Shown piece by piece: positions 29,669 through 40,065 of a stretch of DNA of 64,000 nt. This DNA comes from Deinococcus alpinitundrae (GTDB lineage: Bacteria > Deinococcota > Deinococci > Deinococcales > Deinococcaceae). The notes under the pieces were generated by a model. The model ran no database searches. It worked only from the letters and a program-made list of their open reading frames with translations, and was not told where the DNA came from. Position numbers and translations under genes: made by a program. The stretch spans positions 1 through 64,000 of the forward strand of contig NZ_WXZL01000006.1 in the NCBI RefSeq assembly GCF_009982895.1. The letters run 5' to 3'. Position 1 is the stretch's first letter; each line of letters starts with the position of its first letter.

Positions 29669-31159
29669 ATGCAAAGAAAAATGATCGTCTTGCTTTCGTG
29701 TGGATTAATGGCGGCCTCGGTGGCGTCGGCGGGCGGAGCGGGGGCCAAGCCTACGACCAAACCCACCGCCATGCCTGCTGCTAAGTGCATGAGTATCGCC
29801 GACACGGTGATGAACAACGCGCAGTTCAGCACCTTACTGACCGCGCTGCAGGCCGCCGGGCTGGTCAATACCCTCAAGAGCGGGCAGTACACGGTCTTCG
29901 CGCCCACCAACGCGGCCTTCGACAAGCTGCCCAGCGATGTACTGTCCGGCGTGCTCAACGACCCGGAACTGCTCACGGCAGTGCTGCTCTACCACGTGGT
30001 CCCGGGTAAGGTGAATGCCAAACAGGTCATGAGCCTCAAGAGCGTCAAAACCGCTCAGGGCAGCACGCTGAGCGTACAGATGATGGGCAGCAAGGTCATG
30101 ATCAACGGCGCGAACGTGATTCAGGCCGACGTGCCCGCCTGCAACGGGGTCATTCACGTGATCGACACCGTGCTGCTCCCGGCGATGACCGCTATGACGC
30201 CTAAGCCTGCGGCTGCGGCCCCGGCTCCTGCTGCGGCAGCGCCCGCCCCTGCGGCCAGCGACGACACGATGACGAGCGATACTGGCACCGATGCGTCGAT
30301 GGATGACGCCGCGACGACGGACAGCACGACGGCCGACAGTGCTGCCGCCGACACCACAGACACTACTACTACCGACAGCACGCCCGCCGATACGACGATG
30401 GCGATGGCATCGACCAACCCGATTGTCATTCCTCCCACGCCGCTGACCATGCCCGCCGACCTGATGACCGACACCTCAGCGGACACCAGTGCAGACACGA
30501 CAGCTACCGATACCACCGCCCCGGCAGACACGACGACTACCGCTGACACGACGGCTACCGATACCACTGCCCCGGCAGACACGACGACTACCGATACCAC
30601 CGCCCCAGCAGACACGACGACTGCCCCCGCCGACGCTACCGCAGATACCTCAGCAGATACCACGATGGACGCCACCACTACCGACACCACGGTGGTCGAC
30701 GTGAGCACCGACGCCACCACGGCGGATGCGGCGATGGTCGACAACACCATCTACGACCTGATCGTGGCCGACGATCGCTTCAGCACCCTGCGCTCGCTGC
30801 TGAGTGACGCCGACCTCACCGAGACGCTGATGGGCGGCCAATACACCGTGTTCGCGCCCACCGACGAGGCGTTCGCCAAGGTGGACCCCGATACCCTCGC
30901 CAAGATCGCTTCCGACCCGGCGCTGCTCAAGCAGGTGCTGCTCTACCACGTGGTCGCGGGCAAGATGACCGGTGAACAGGTCAGCGCCGCCACCCAGCTC
31001 GCCAGCGCTGAGGGATCGAGCCTGATGGTGACCAAAGACTCCGGCGGCGTTCTGAAGATCGACAACGCCACCTTGACTGCTGCCGACCTCAACGCCAGCA
31101 ATGGTGTAGTGCATGTCATCGACAGCGTGCTGATTCCGACTGATCTGAAACTGCCCTGA
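29669..31159 (+). CDS. Secreted protein with two fasciclin (FAS1) domains and a Thr/Asp-rich linker
   Basis: Extracellular or surface protein likely involved in adhesion. 496 residues: signal peptide (about 1-21, MQRKMIVLLSCGLMAASVAS), FAS1 domain 1 (about 42-170, with TVFAPTNAAFDKLP, LLYHVVPGKV and NGVIHVIDTVLLP), a low-complexity linker of about 190 residues (Ala/Pro, then repeated TDTTAPADTTTT-like units), and FAS1 domain 2 (about 362-495, TVFAPTDEAFAKV, LLYHVVAGKM, NGVVHVIDSVLIP). The ribosome site AGAGGTG precedes ATG 29669. The 130 bases upstream are AT-rich. It ends at a terminator shared with the next, convergent gene. Confidence 0.93.
   Translation: MQRKMIVLLSCGLMAASVASAGGAGAKPTTKPTAMPAAKCMSIADTVMNNAQFSTLLTALQAAGLVNTLKSGQYTVFAPTNAAFDKLPSDVLSGVLNDPELLTAVLLYHVVPGKVNAKQVMSLKSVKTAQGSTLSVQMMGSKVMINGANVIQADVPACNGVIHVIDTVLLPAMTAMTPKPAAAAPAPAAAAPAPAASDDTMTSDTGTDASMDDAATTDSTTADSAAADTTDTTTTDSTPADTTMAMASTNPIVIPPTPLTMPADLMTDTSADTSADTTATDTTAPADTTTTADTTATDTTAPADTTTTDTTAPADTTTAPADATADTSADTTMDATTTDTTVVDVSTDATTADAAMVDNTIYDLIVADDRFSTLRSLLSDADLTETLMGGQYTVFAPTDEAFAKVDPDTLAKIASDPALLKQVLLYHVVAGKMTGEQVSAATQLASAEGSSLMVTKDSGGVLKIDNATLTAADLNASNGVVHVIDSVLIPTDLKLP
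30480..30640 (+). repeat. Short tandem repeats coding the Thr/Asp linker
   Basis: Units of the type GATACCACCGCCCCGGCAGA and CACGACGACTACCGATACCA recur several times between the two FAS1 domains. Such repeats can expand or contract and change linker length. Confidence 0.7.
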
Positions 31160-31183
31160 TCATTTAAAAGACACGGAGAAACA

Positions 31184-31218
31184 GCGAAACGGCCCCCACA
31201 ATGGAGGGGCCGTTTCGC
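31184..31218. terminator. Bidirectional hairpin between convergent genes
   Basis: A perfect 13-bp stem (31184-31196 with 31206-31218). T tracts are weak on both sides (TTGTT on plus; TGTTT..TTTT on minus). It separates the FAS1 gene from the convergent gene at 31234. Confidence 0.75.
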
Positions 31219-31233
31219 TTGTTCAAACGTCGC

Positions 31234-31809
31234 TCAGGGCAAGCGCTGGGCGAGCTGGTCGAACACAAAGTTGGCGGCCTCGGCGCGGTGAAGGTAGACG
31301 GTCCAGAGGCTGAAATTCTGCTGCAACACCAGGTCGGGTGCGCCCTGCGCCTGAAACACCCAGCGCGCGCCGATGTTGGCCCAGGGCACCAGCGCACTTG
31401 GAGCCTGCATCTGTGGCGTGACCCGGACGACGCCGGGCATGCTGGCATCTGTCGTGAAGTGCGCGCCGGGGTAGCGCCGGTGCAGCGCGCCCTGCGAGTC
31501 GCGCGACATGGCTCCCAGCACCGACTGCATGTCGCTGCCGCCAATCAGCGAGGCGTTGCCCTGCACCACCGGCGGCAAAATGATGTAGGTGGCCGTCTGC
31601 AAACGTTCGCGGCTCAGCGGTCCGCTGGCAGCGGTGCTGGTGGCCTCGACGGGCGGCGCGGAGGTGGGCTGTACGGGTGCCGGTTGAACAGGGGCCGGTG
31701 GCGCGGTGGGCGTCACCTGGGCAGGCGTGGTCTGGGCCGACACAGCACCGAGGGAAAGAGAGGCGAGGAGACTCAGGGCCATCAAGGCGGGGCGTAGGCG
31801 ATCATGCAT
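31234..31809 (-). CDS. Secreted hypothetical protein
   Basis: 191 residues: signal peptide ending LGAVSAQ (cleavage about residue 25), a Pro/Ala/Gln/Thr-rich segment (about 27-62), then a domain with ATYIILPPVVQGNASLIGGS and ALVPWANIGARWVFQAQGAP, possibly beta-rich. No family recognised. Convergent with the FAS1 gene. Confidence 0.8.
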   Translation of the reverse strand: MHDRLRPALMALSLLASLSLGAVSAQTTPAQVTPTAPPAPVQPAPVQPTSAPPVEATSTAASGPLSRERLQTATYIILPPVVQGNASLIGGSDMQSVLGAMSRDSQGALHRRYPGAHFTTDASMPGVVRVTPQMQAPSALVPWANIGARWVFQAQGAPDLVLQQNFSLWTVYLHRAEAANFVFDQLAQRLP

Positions 31810-31925
31810 GGCTCCACTGTGGACCCCACAAGCTGATGAAAGATGACGTGGGGGTGAGCCGACGTCGCCAGCACTTGGCGAGCGGGTTCGCCTTTGGGCC
31901 AGCCGGGGCCGGGTAGCATACTGGC

Positions 31926-32573
31926 ATGCAAGAGCTGCTCAAGATCATGCGCCGCCTGCGCGCTCCAGAGGGCTGCCCCTGGGACCAGGAACAGACCCAC
32001 GCCAGTCTGCGCCCCTACCTGCTGGAAGAAGCTGCCGAGGCCGCCGACGCCATCACAGCGGGCGACCTCACCGAGTTGCGCGGCGAACTTGGCGACGTGC
32101 TGCTGCAAGTGGCCTTTCACAGCGTCATCGCCGAGGAAGCAGGCGAATTCGGCTACCACGATGTCGAGCAGGGCATCGTGGACAAGTTGGTCCGGCGGCA
32201 TCCGCACGTGTTCGGTGGGGTGCAGGTGTCGGGCAGCGAGGAGGTGGTCAGCAACTGGCAGGTCATCAAAACCGCCGAGCAGGGCGGCAGACCCCGCCGT
32301 GCCGCTGACCAGGTGCCGCGTGCGCTGGGAGCGCTGGCCCGCGAGGCCCAGGCGCAGAAATTGGCGCAGCGCAGCAAGGACCCGGCCCAGACACACCTTC
32401 GGCAGGCACTTGACGAGGCCCCCGACACCGAGGCGGGCGTGGCCGCTGTGCTGGCCGCCGCCGTGGCCTGGGCGCGCGGTCTGGGTGTCGACCCGGAAGT
32501 CGCCCTGCGTGCCCACACCGACGCGCAGTTGCGGGCGCTGGACGCTGCGAATCTGGACGGCGCGAGTTCGTGA
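31926..32573 (+). CDS. mazG: Nucleoside triphosphate pyrophosphohydrolase MazG
   Basis: Hydrolyses (d)NTPs to monophosphates and pyrophosphate, cleaning the nucleotide pool. 215 residues: [20 protein letters not shown], the metal site [10 protein letters not shown] ... [16 protein letters not shown] (ExxE..ExxD), and RRHPHVFG are typical of the N-terminal MazG domain; the second MazG domain of the E. coli protein is reduced to a degenerate C-terminal part. TAGCAT (31914-31919) lies six bases before the ATG. The stop overlaps the nudix start as GTGA. Confidence 0.94.
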   Translation: MQELLKIMRRLRAPEGCPWDQEQTHASLRPYLLEEAAEAADAITAGDLTELRGELGDVLLQVAFHSVIAEEAGEFGYHDVEQGIVDKLVRRHPHVFGGVQVSGSEEVVSNWQVIKTAEQGGRPRRAADQVPRALGALAREAQAQKLAQRSKDPAQTHLRQALDEAPDTEAGVAAVLAAAVAWARGLGVDPEVALRAHTDAQLRALDAANLDGASS

Positions 32574-33148
32574 GTGACGACCTGCCCGCTGCGGCCCTGC
32601 CGACGCGAGATCCCTGGGCCGAGTGGCAGCTTGGCCGCACCCGCCGCCGCCTGCACCTGCCGCACTACCGTGCCGCCGCCGTGCTGGTGGGACTGACCGT
32701 TGAGGCCGACCCCAGACTGCTGCTGACCCTCAGGAGCAGCGATCTGCCCACCCACCAGGGTCAGATCAGTTTTCCCGGCGGCAGCCTGGAAACCGGCGAG
32801 AGTGTCGTGGAGGCGGCCCTGCGCGAGGCCTGGGAGGAGGTCGGGCTGGAGCCGGGCGCGGTGAGGGTGCTGGGCGAACTCGACGACGTGTTTACCCCGG
32901 CGGGCTTTCATGTGACCCCGGTGCTGGCCCGCCTGGAGGCCGCGCCGCGCCTGACCCTCAGTAGCGAGGTGGCGGCCATCCTGCTGCCGCCCTTGAGCGA
33001 ACTGCGTGCCCTCGAGCAGCCTGCCGAGCGCCGCACCGGGCCGGACGGCCAGGCCTTCTTGCTCTACCGCTACCTCTGGCGGCAGCACGACATCTGGGGC
33101 ATGACTGCCCGCGTGATTCACGACGTGCTCCAGAGCGGCGTGGGCTGA
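32570..33148 (+). CDS. Nudix hydrolase, CoA pyrophosphatase type
   Basis: 192 residues with a complete Nudix box, [24 protein letters not shown], preceded by the UPF0035-type [18 protein letters not shown] that marks coenzyme A pyrophosphatases (NUDT7/YeaB group, including D. radiodurans DR_1184). It probably splits CoA or acyl-CoA to phosphopantetheine and 3',5'-ADP. Coupled to mazG by a four-base overlap, so two house-cleaning pyrophosphatases are made together. Confidence 0.92.
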   Translation: MSDDLPAAALPTRDPWAEWQLGRTRRRLHLPHYRAAAVLVGLTVEADPRLLLTLRSSDLPTHQGQISFPGGSLETGESVVEAALREAWEEVGLEPGAVRVLGELDDVFTPAGFHVTPVLARLEAAPRLTLSSEVAAILLPPLSELRALEQPAERRTGPDGQAFLLYRYLWRQHDIWGMTARVIHDVLQSGVG

Positions 33149-33252
33149 CGGCGAACTGGTCAGAACGTGACCTCGGGCGCGGCCACAGCGCAGCCAGGGG
33201 CTTAACATGGGTTTCAGTGCCCACCATCTTCAAGCCGCTCTGCACCGCGCCG

Positions 33253-33304
33253 CGTTCAGGTCTGCGCCTTTGTGACCTGGCGTTCAGACCGCTTCACCTA
33301 TACT
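33253..33304 (+). promoter_or_regulatory. Promoter region of the clpA/clpC-type gene
   Basis: TATACT at 33299-33304 is a strong -10 box. Upstream, GCGTTCAG occurs twice (33253 and 33280) as a direct repeat 27 bases apart, and GGTCTG/CAGACC forms an inverted pair between them. No good -35 box is seen at normal spacing, which suggests an activator or alternative sigma factor. The pattern is not the CtsR or HrcA operator. Confidence 0.45.
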
Positions 33305-33380
33305 TCCGGAGAGCCGATCCCACGACCAACCGTGCCCGAGCCCCACTCCACTCCATAACTGCCGTGTTTCGAGGGATGCC

Positions 33381-35618
<2,238 letters not shown>

Positions 35619-35632
35619 GGCGGTACGGAGAG

Positions 35633-35664
35633 GGGAGCAGACCAAGCTGGCCTGCTCCCTTTTT
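35633..35664 (+). terminator. Intrinsic terminator of the clp gene
   Basis: GGGAGCAG (35633-35640) pairs with CTGCTCCC (35652-35659), followed by five T (35660-35664). Confidence 0.9.
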
Positions 35665-35734
35665 CGTGGTGGTTGAACCCGTTAGTGCCCAGGCATGACT
35701 TGAATGCCCTTCAAACTTGATACCCTGAGCAGAT

Positions 35735-36484
35735 ATGAGCCTTATCCTCGGCATCGACATCGGCGGCAGCGGTATCAAGGGCGCTCCGGTAGACACCCAG
35801 ACCGGCAAACTCACGGCGGAGCGCTGGCGCATTCCCACCCCCGAGGGAGCCAAGGCGCACGATGTGGCCGAGGTGGTTCACGAACTGGTCAAGCACTTCA
35901 ACCACAGCGGGCCGGTGGGCGTGACGTTTCCCGGTGTGGTGCAGCACGGCGTCACGCTGAGCGCGGCCAATGTGGACAAGGGCTGGATCGGGCTGGACGC
36001 CGACGATCTGTTTACCAAGGCCACCGGGCAGCAGGTCACCTTGCTCAATGACGCCGACGCCGCCGGGCTGGCCGAGGCCCGCTTCGGCTCGGGCAAGGGC
36101 GAGGTCGGCATGGCGCTGCTGCTCACCTTCGGCACCGGCATCGGCAGCGCCCTGCTCTACGGCGGCGTCCTGGTTCCCAACACGGAACTCGGCCACTTGT
36201 GGCTGGAGGTCAACAAGGCGGCCACCGAGGCCGAGGCCTGGGCCTCCGACCGCATCCGGGAGCAGGAAGACCTGGGCTGGAAAAGCTGGGCCAAGCGCGC
36301 CAGCAAGTATCTGCAACACGTCGAGATGCTGTTTAGCCCCGATCTGTTCATCATCGGCGGCGGCATCAGCAAGAAGGCCGACAAGTGGCAGCCCCACGTC
36401 GACTGCAAGACCAAGCTGGTCACGGCGACCCTGCAAAACGACGCCGGCATCGTAGGCGCGGCGCTGTACGCCAGCGAACGCTAG
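35735..36484 (+). CDS. ppgK: Polyphosphate glucokinase (ROK family)
   Basis: Phosphorylates glucose with polyphosphate (and often ATP). 249 residues with the ROK phosphate motifs [13 protein letters not shown] (DxGGxxIK), the PpgK-typical [52 protein letters not shown] and the short acidic NTELGHLWL instead of the zinc-binding ROK signature. The C-terminal [14 protein letters not shown] is conserved in the family. TACCCT lies eight bases before the ATG with TTGAAT 15 bases further up. Together with glgB it points to glycogen/glucose and polyphosphate use. Confidence 0.92.
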   Translation: MSLILGIDIGGSGIKGAPVDTQTGKLTAERWRIPTPEGAKAHDVAEVVHELVKHFNHSGPVGVTFPGVVQHGVTLSAANVDKGWIGLDADDLFTKATGQQVTLLNDADAAGLAEARFGSGKGEVGMALLLTFGTGIGSALLYGGVLVPNTELGHLWLEVNKAATEAEAWASDRIREQEDLGWKSWAKRASKYLQHVEMLFSPDLFIIGGGISKKADKWQPHVDCKTKLVTATLQNDAGIVGAALYASER

Positions 36485-36515
36485 GCGGGCCAGAACGTCA
36501 GCAAAAGAGTTTCAA

Positions 36516-36555
36516 CGAAGAATGGGCCGTCCCGGTTGGGGCGGCCCATTCTTCG
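36516..36555. terminator. Bidirectional terminator between ppgK and the 98-aa gene
   Basis: A 14-bp stem (36516-36529 with 36542-36555) around TCCCGGTTGGGG. It lies between convergent genes; flanking T tracts are short. Confidence 0.75.
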
Positions 36556-36568
36556 AGAAAGAGCTAGC

Positions 36569-36865
36569 TTAGCCTTTGAGGGCGGCGGCCAGCTGCCGGA
36601 GGCCGTCTTTGTCGGCATCAGGAGCGGCGGACGCCAGCTTCTCGGTCTCGCTGCCCAGGCCCGGCAGAATGCCAGCGGCTTCCTGAAGGTTGCCGCTTTC
36701 CAGGGCCGACTTGAGCTTGGCAAGGTGACCAACCAGCGTCTCCGCGCCGGGCACGCCGTTCAGGGCGCTGTGCCAGCTGCTGACGTTGCTGAGGGCCGCA
36801 TCTGCCGGAATGTTGGCGACGCCGTCCTGGGCCGCTTGAAGGGTCTGACTCAATTGCTCGTTCAT
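36569..36865 (-). CDS. Conserved hypothetical helical protein (98 aa)
   Basis: All-helical small protein (MNEQLSQTLQAAQDGVANIP at the start, ending LRQLAAALKG) with no family I recognise. The start has a textbook ribosome site, AGGAGGT, eight bases before ATG 36865. The upstream intergenic region holds two overlapping palindromes (36944-36963). Confidence 0.75.
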   Translation of the reverse strand: MNEQLSQTLQAAQDGVANIPADAALSNVSSWHSALNGVPGAETLVGHLAKLKSALESGNLQEAAGILPGLGSETEKLASAAPDADKDGLRQLAAALKG

Positions 36866-36943
36866 GGGTGTACCTCCTGTGAAGTGGTCTTGCTCACATA
36901 GCAGACTGCACCGGGCGGCTGACCTGTGTCGGTCTTGTTACAG

Positions 36944-36963
36944 GACAATTGTCAGCGCTGACA
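36944..36963. promoter_or_regulatory. Two overlapping palindromes in a divergent promoter region
   Basis: GACAATTGTC (36944-36953) and TGTCAGCGCTGACA (36950-36963) are both perfect palindromes and share four bases. They lie between divergent genes (36865 minus, 37020 plus), a typical place for a dimeric repressor to bind. Confidence 0.5.
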
Positions 36964-37019
36964 CCAGTGCCTGCTCTTCTGTAAGGCGCACCGCGGAAAG
37001 CAGGGGCTAGTGTGAAAAA

Positions 37020-37442
37020 ATGCCTAAGCAAATGTCTCCGTCAACGTCCTCGGCGGCCCAATTGAAGGCTGTTCTCAGTGAAGTCTATGCCCCGGCAGGG
37101 CAGGACGCGCAAGCTGGCGTTCTGGCTGCGCGGCGACTGGTCGTGGCCTTCGCGTTCCGCAATCCTGATCTGCACCTCGTCGTGGACGGGCGCAGCGGCG
37201 AGGCGGTGGTCAGGACAGGGGGAGATGATCTGCCTGCTGCCGATCTGACGTTTCATCTGGCGGGTGACGATATCGACCAGTTCTGGCGCGGCGACCTCAA
37301 TCCGGTGGCGGCCCTCTCGGCGGGACAACTCAAAATTGAAGGCTCACTGCTGACGGCACTGGTGCTGGCCCCAGCCCTGCCCGGTTTGCAGGCCCGCTAC
37401 CGCCAGATCACCGCCCGGCTCTCGGATGATGCGGAGCGCTGA
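37020..37442 (+). CDS. SCP2 sterol-binding domain protein
   Basis: 140 residues with the SCP2 fold pattern: DLHLVVDGRSGEAVVR, DLTFHLAGDDIDQFWRGDLNPVAALSAGQLKIEGSLLTAL. Such domains bind lipids or acyl-CoA; here the ligand is unknown. TAGTGT (37008-37013) lies six bases before ATG 37020, a leaderless-type start. It ends convergently four bases from moaC. Confidence 0.85.
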   Translation: MPKQMSPSTSSAAQLKAVLSEVYAPAGQDAQAGVLAARRLVVAFAFRNPDLHLVVDGRSGEAVVRTGGDDLPAADLTFHLAGDDIDQFWRGDLNPVAALSAGQLKIEGSLLTALVLAPALPGLQARYRQITARLSDDAER

Positions 37443-37445
37443 GGC

Positions 37446-37928
37446 TCAGTCGCCGCGCCGGTAATCGCCGCTCTTGCCCCCGCTCTTGCTCAACAGCCGC
37501 ACCCCATGAATCTCGATGGCCTTGCTGGCGGCTTTCAGCATGTCGTAGACGTTGAGGGCGGCCACCGTCACGGCCGTCAGGGCCTCCATCTCCACGCCAG
37601 TGGGGGCCTGGGTTTTGACGGTGGCGACGATATGCACGCCGCCCGCTTTCAGGGTCACGTCCACCTGCGCGCCGGTCACGGGGATGGGGTGACACAGCGT
37701 GATCAGGTCGGCGGTGCGCTTGCTGCCCGAGAGGCCAGCCAGCCGCGCCACCGTCAAGGGGTCGCCCTTCTTGTTGGTGCCGCTTTCCAGCGCCGCGCGG
37801 GCCTCCGGCGGCAACATGACCCAGGCCTCGGCGCTGGCCTCACGGTGGGTCGTGGCCTTGCCGGTCACATCGACCATGCGCGGTTGCCCCGCCACAAAAT
37901 GGGTCAGCTCCGGAGGCGCGTCACTCAT
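37446..37928 (-). CDS. moaC: Cyclic pyranopterin monophosphate synthase (molybdenum cofactor synthesis)
   Basis: Converts the MoaA product to cyclic pyranopterin monophosphate. 160 residues with [61 protein letters not shown] and the catalytic C-terminal KSGGKSGDY. It follows yceD after eight bases on the same strand, so the two are cotranscribed. Confidence 0.97.
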   Translation of the reverse strand: MSDAPPELTHFVAGQPRMVDVTGKATTHREASAEAWVMLPPEARAALESGTNKKGDPLTVARLAGLSGSKRTADLITLCHPIPVTGAQVDVTLKAGGVHIVATVKTQAPTGVEMEALTAVTVAALNVYDMLKAASKAIEIHGVRLLSKSGGKSGDYRRGD

Positions 37929-37936
37929 TGCGGTGC

Positions 37937-38548
37937 TTACTCATCCGGCAATTCCAGACCGCGCAGGGCCGTGAAGGGATTCTGGCGGGCGTGCTGTTTG
38001 CCCTCGTGCTGGGCTTCCAGAAAGCGCTCGGAGTCGTCCTCGATCGGCACGCTGGCGCTGTGCTCGCAGGGACCTTCGTTGAGGTCATGGCCGCACACCT
38101 GGCACAGGCCCCGGCAGGCGTCGTCGTGCAACACGCTCAGCGGCGCTTCGAGCAGGGTGGTCTCGGCCAGGTAGTTGCTCAAATCGAGATCGGGGTCGCC
38201 GAACACCAGGATTTCCTCGCCGGTCTCGGCTTCCTCCAGGTAGGGCGTCTGGGCGGCGGGGTCGTAGCGCATCAGGGTGCCGAGCTTGAGTTCGATCGGC
38301 ACCGCGACTGGGCGCAGGCAGCGGGCGCAGTCCATTTCGAGGGTCGCCTCAAAACTGCCTTGCAACCAGAACTCGTTGCCCTGCAGGGCGTTGACGCTGA
38401 CCTCGTAAAAGGCAGGCTCGGCAAAGCGCATCATCTGCGTTTCCTGGCCCTGCTCGTAGCGGAGTTCCGTGAGTTCACCGCTGGCTTCGGCGTCGCCCAT
38501 CTGGCGCAGCAGCGTGCCGAGGTGAATCCGGGGGGTCTGAATGGTCAT
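37937..38548 (-). CDS. yceD: DUF177 (YceD) family protein
   Basis: 203 residues. Conserved cysteine pairs lie in [12 protein letters not shown] and in [17 protein letters not shown], the DUF177 signature CxxC...GLC..CG. In most bacteria the gene precedes rpmF and affects 23S rRNA/L32 assembly; here rpmF is not next to it and moaC takes its place. I chose ATG 38548 ([11 protein letters not shown]); the frame remains open upstream without family similarity. Confidence 0.9.
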   Translation of the reverse strand: MTIQTPRIHLGTLLRQMGDAEASGELTELRYEQGQETQMMRFAEPAFYEVSVNALQGNEFWLQGSFEATLEMDCARCLRPVAVPIELKLGTLMRYDPAAQTPYLEEAETGEEILVFGDPDLDLSNYLAETTLLEAPLSVLHDDACRGLCQVCGHDLNEGPCEHSASVPIEDDSERFLEAQHEGKQHARQNPFTALRGLELPDE

Positions 38549-38728
38549 CCGCTCATGATAGGGCCGGGCACGCCGGGACATGGCGAGTGAATATTCAGTT
38601 GACCAGCGCCGCCGCCGGCAGCCCTGCCGGGCGTGCTCCGGCGACTGGCCCGGCCCAGCGCTTCCGGTCCAGCACTGATATTCATGCACCGCTGAGGCAT
38701 ACCGCTTCTCCGGCCCTAGCATGGGCAC

Positions 38729-39613
<885 letters not shown>

Positions 39614-39671
39614 GGGTGGTCTGGTTTCGCCGGGTCGGGTAAGCTGGGGCCGTACCCCGTGGAGGTCAACG

Positions 39672-39992
39672 ATGTTTTACGAACTGCGCCGCTACACCGC
39701 CCAGCCCGGACGCCGGGACGAACTGGTCAAGTTCATGGAAGAAGTGATCATTCCTTTTCAGGTTTCCAAAGGCATGGTCGTTACCGCCTCGTTCGTGGAC
39801 GAGGAGAACCCGGACATCTATATCTGGATGCGGCGCTTTGAGGATGAGGCCGACCGTCAGCAGCTTTACGCCGCGACCTACGACAACGACTACTGGAAGA
39901 ATGAAATCGCGCCGATCACCAATCAGCTGATGATCCGCGAGAAGATGGTGATTACCCGGATCGTGCCGACTGCCAAATCGGTGCTGCATTGA
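39672..39992 (+). CDS. NIPSNAP family protein
   Basis: 106 residues of the dimeric alpha/beta-barrel type: MFYELRRYTAQPGRRDELVKF at the start, then IYIWMRRFEDEADRQQLYAA and DYWKNEIAP. Family function is unclear. A good GGAGG precedes ATG 39672. A very strong hairpin terminator follows. Confidence 0.88.
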   Translation: MFYELRRYTAQPGRRDELVKFMEEVIIPFQVSKGMVVTASFVDEENPDIYIWMRRFEDEADRQQLYAATYDNDYWKNEIAPITNQLMIREKMVITRIVPTAKSVLH

Positions 39993-40010
39993 GCTGAGGC
40001 GTCTTTCAAT

Positions 40011-40061
40011 GAAAACGAACACGCCGACTCCGGTTCTTTGGAAGTCGGCGTGTTCGTTTTC
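40011..40061. terminator. Strong bidirectional terminator between NIPSNAP gene and pheT
   Basis: A perfect 19-bp stem (40011-40029 with 40043-40061). The A-rich 5' arm pairs with a T-rich 3' arm, so either strand ends with a T run inside the stem foot. Confidence 0.92.
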
Positions 40062-40065
40062 AGTC

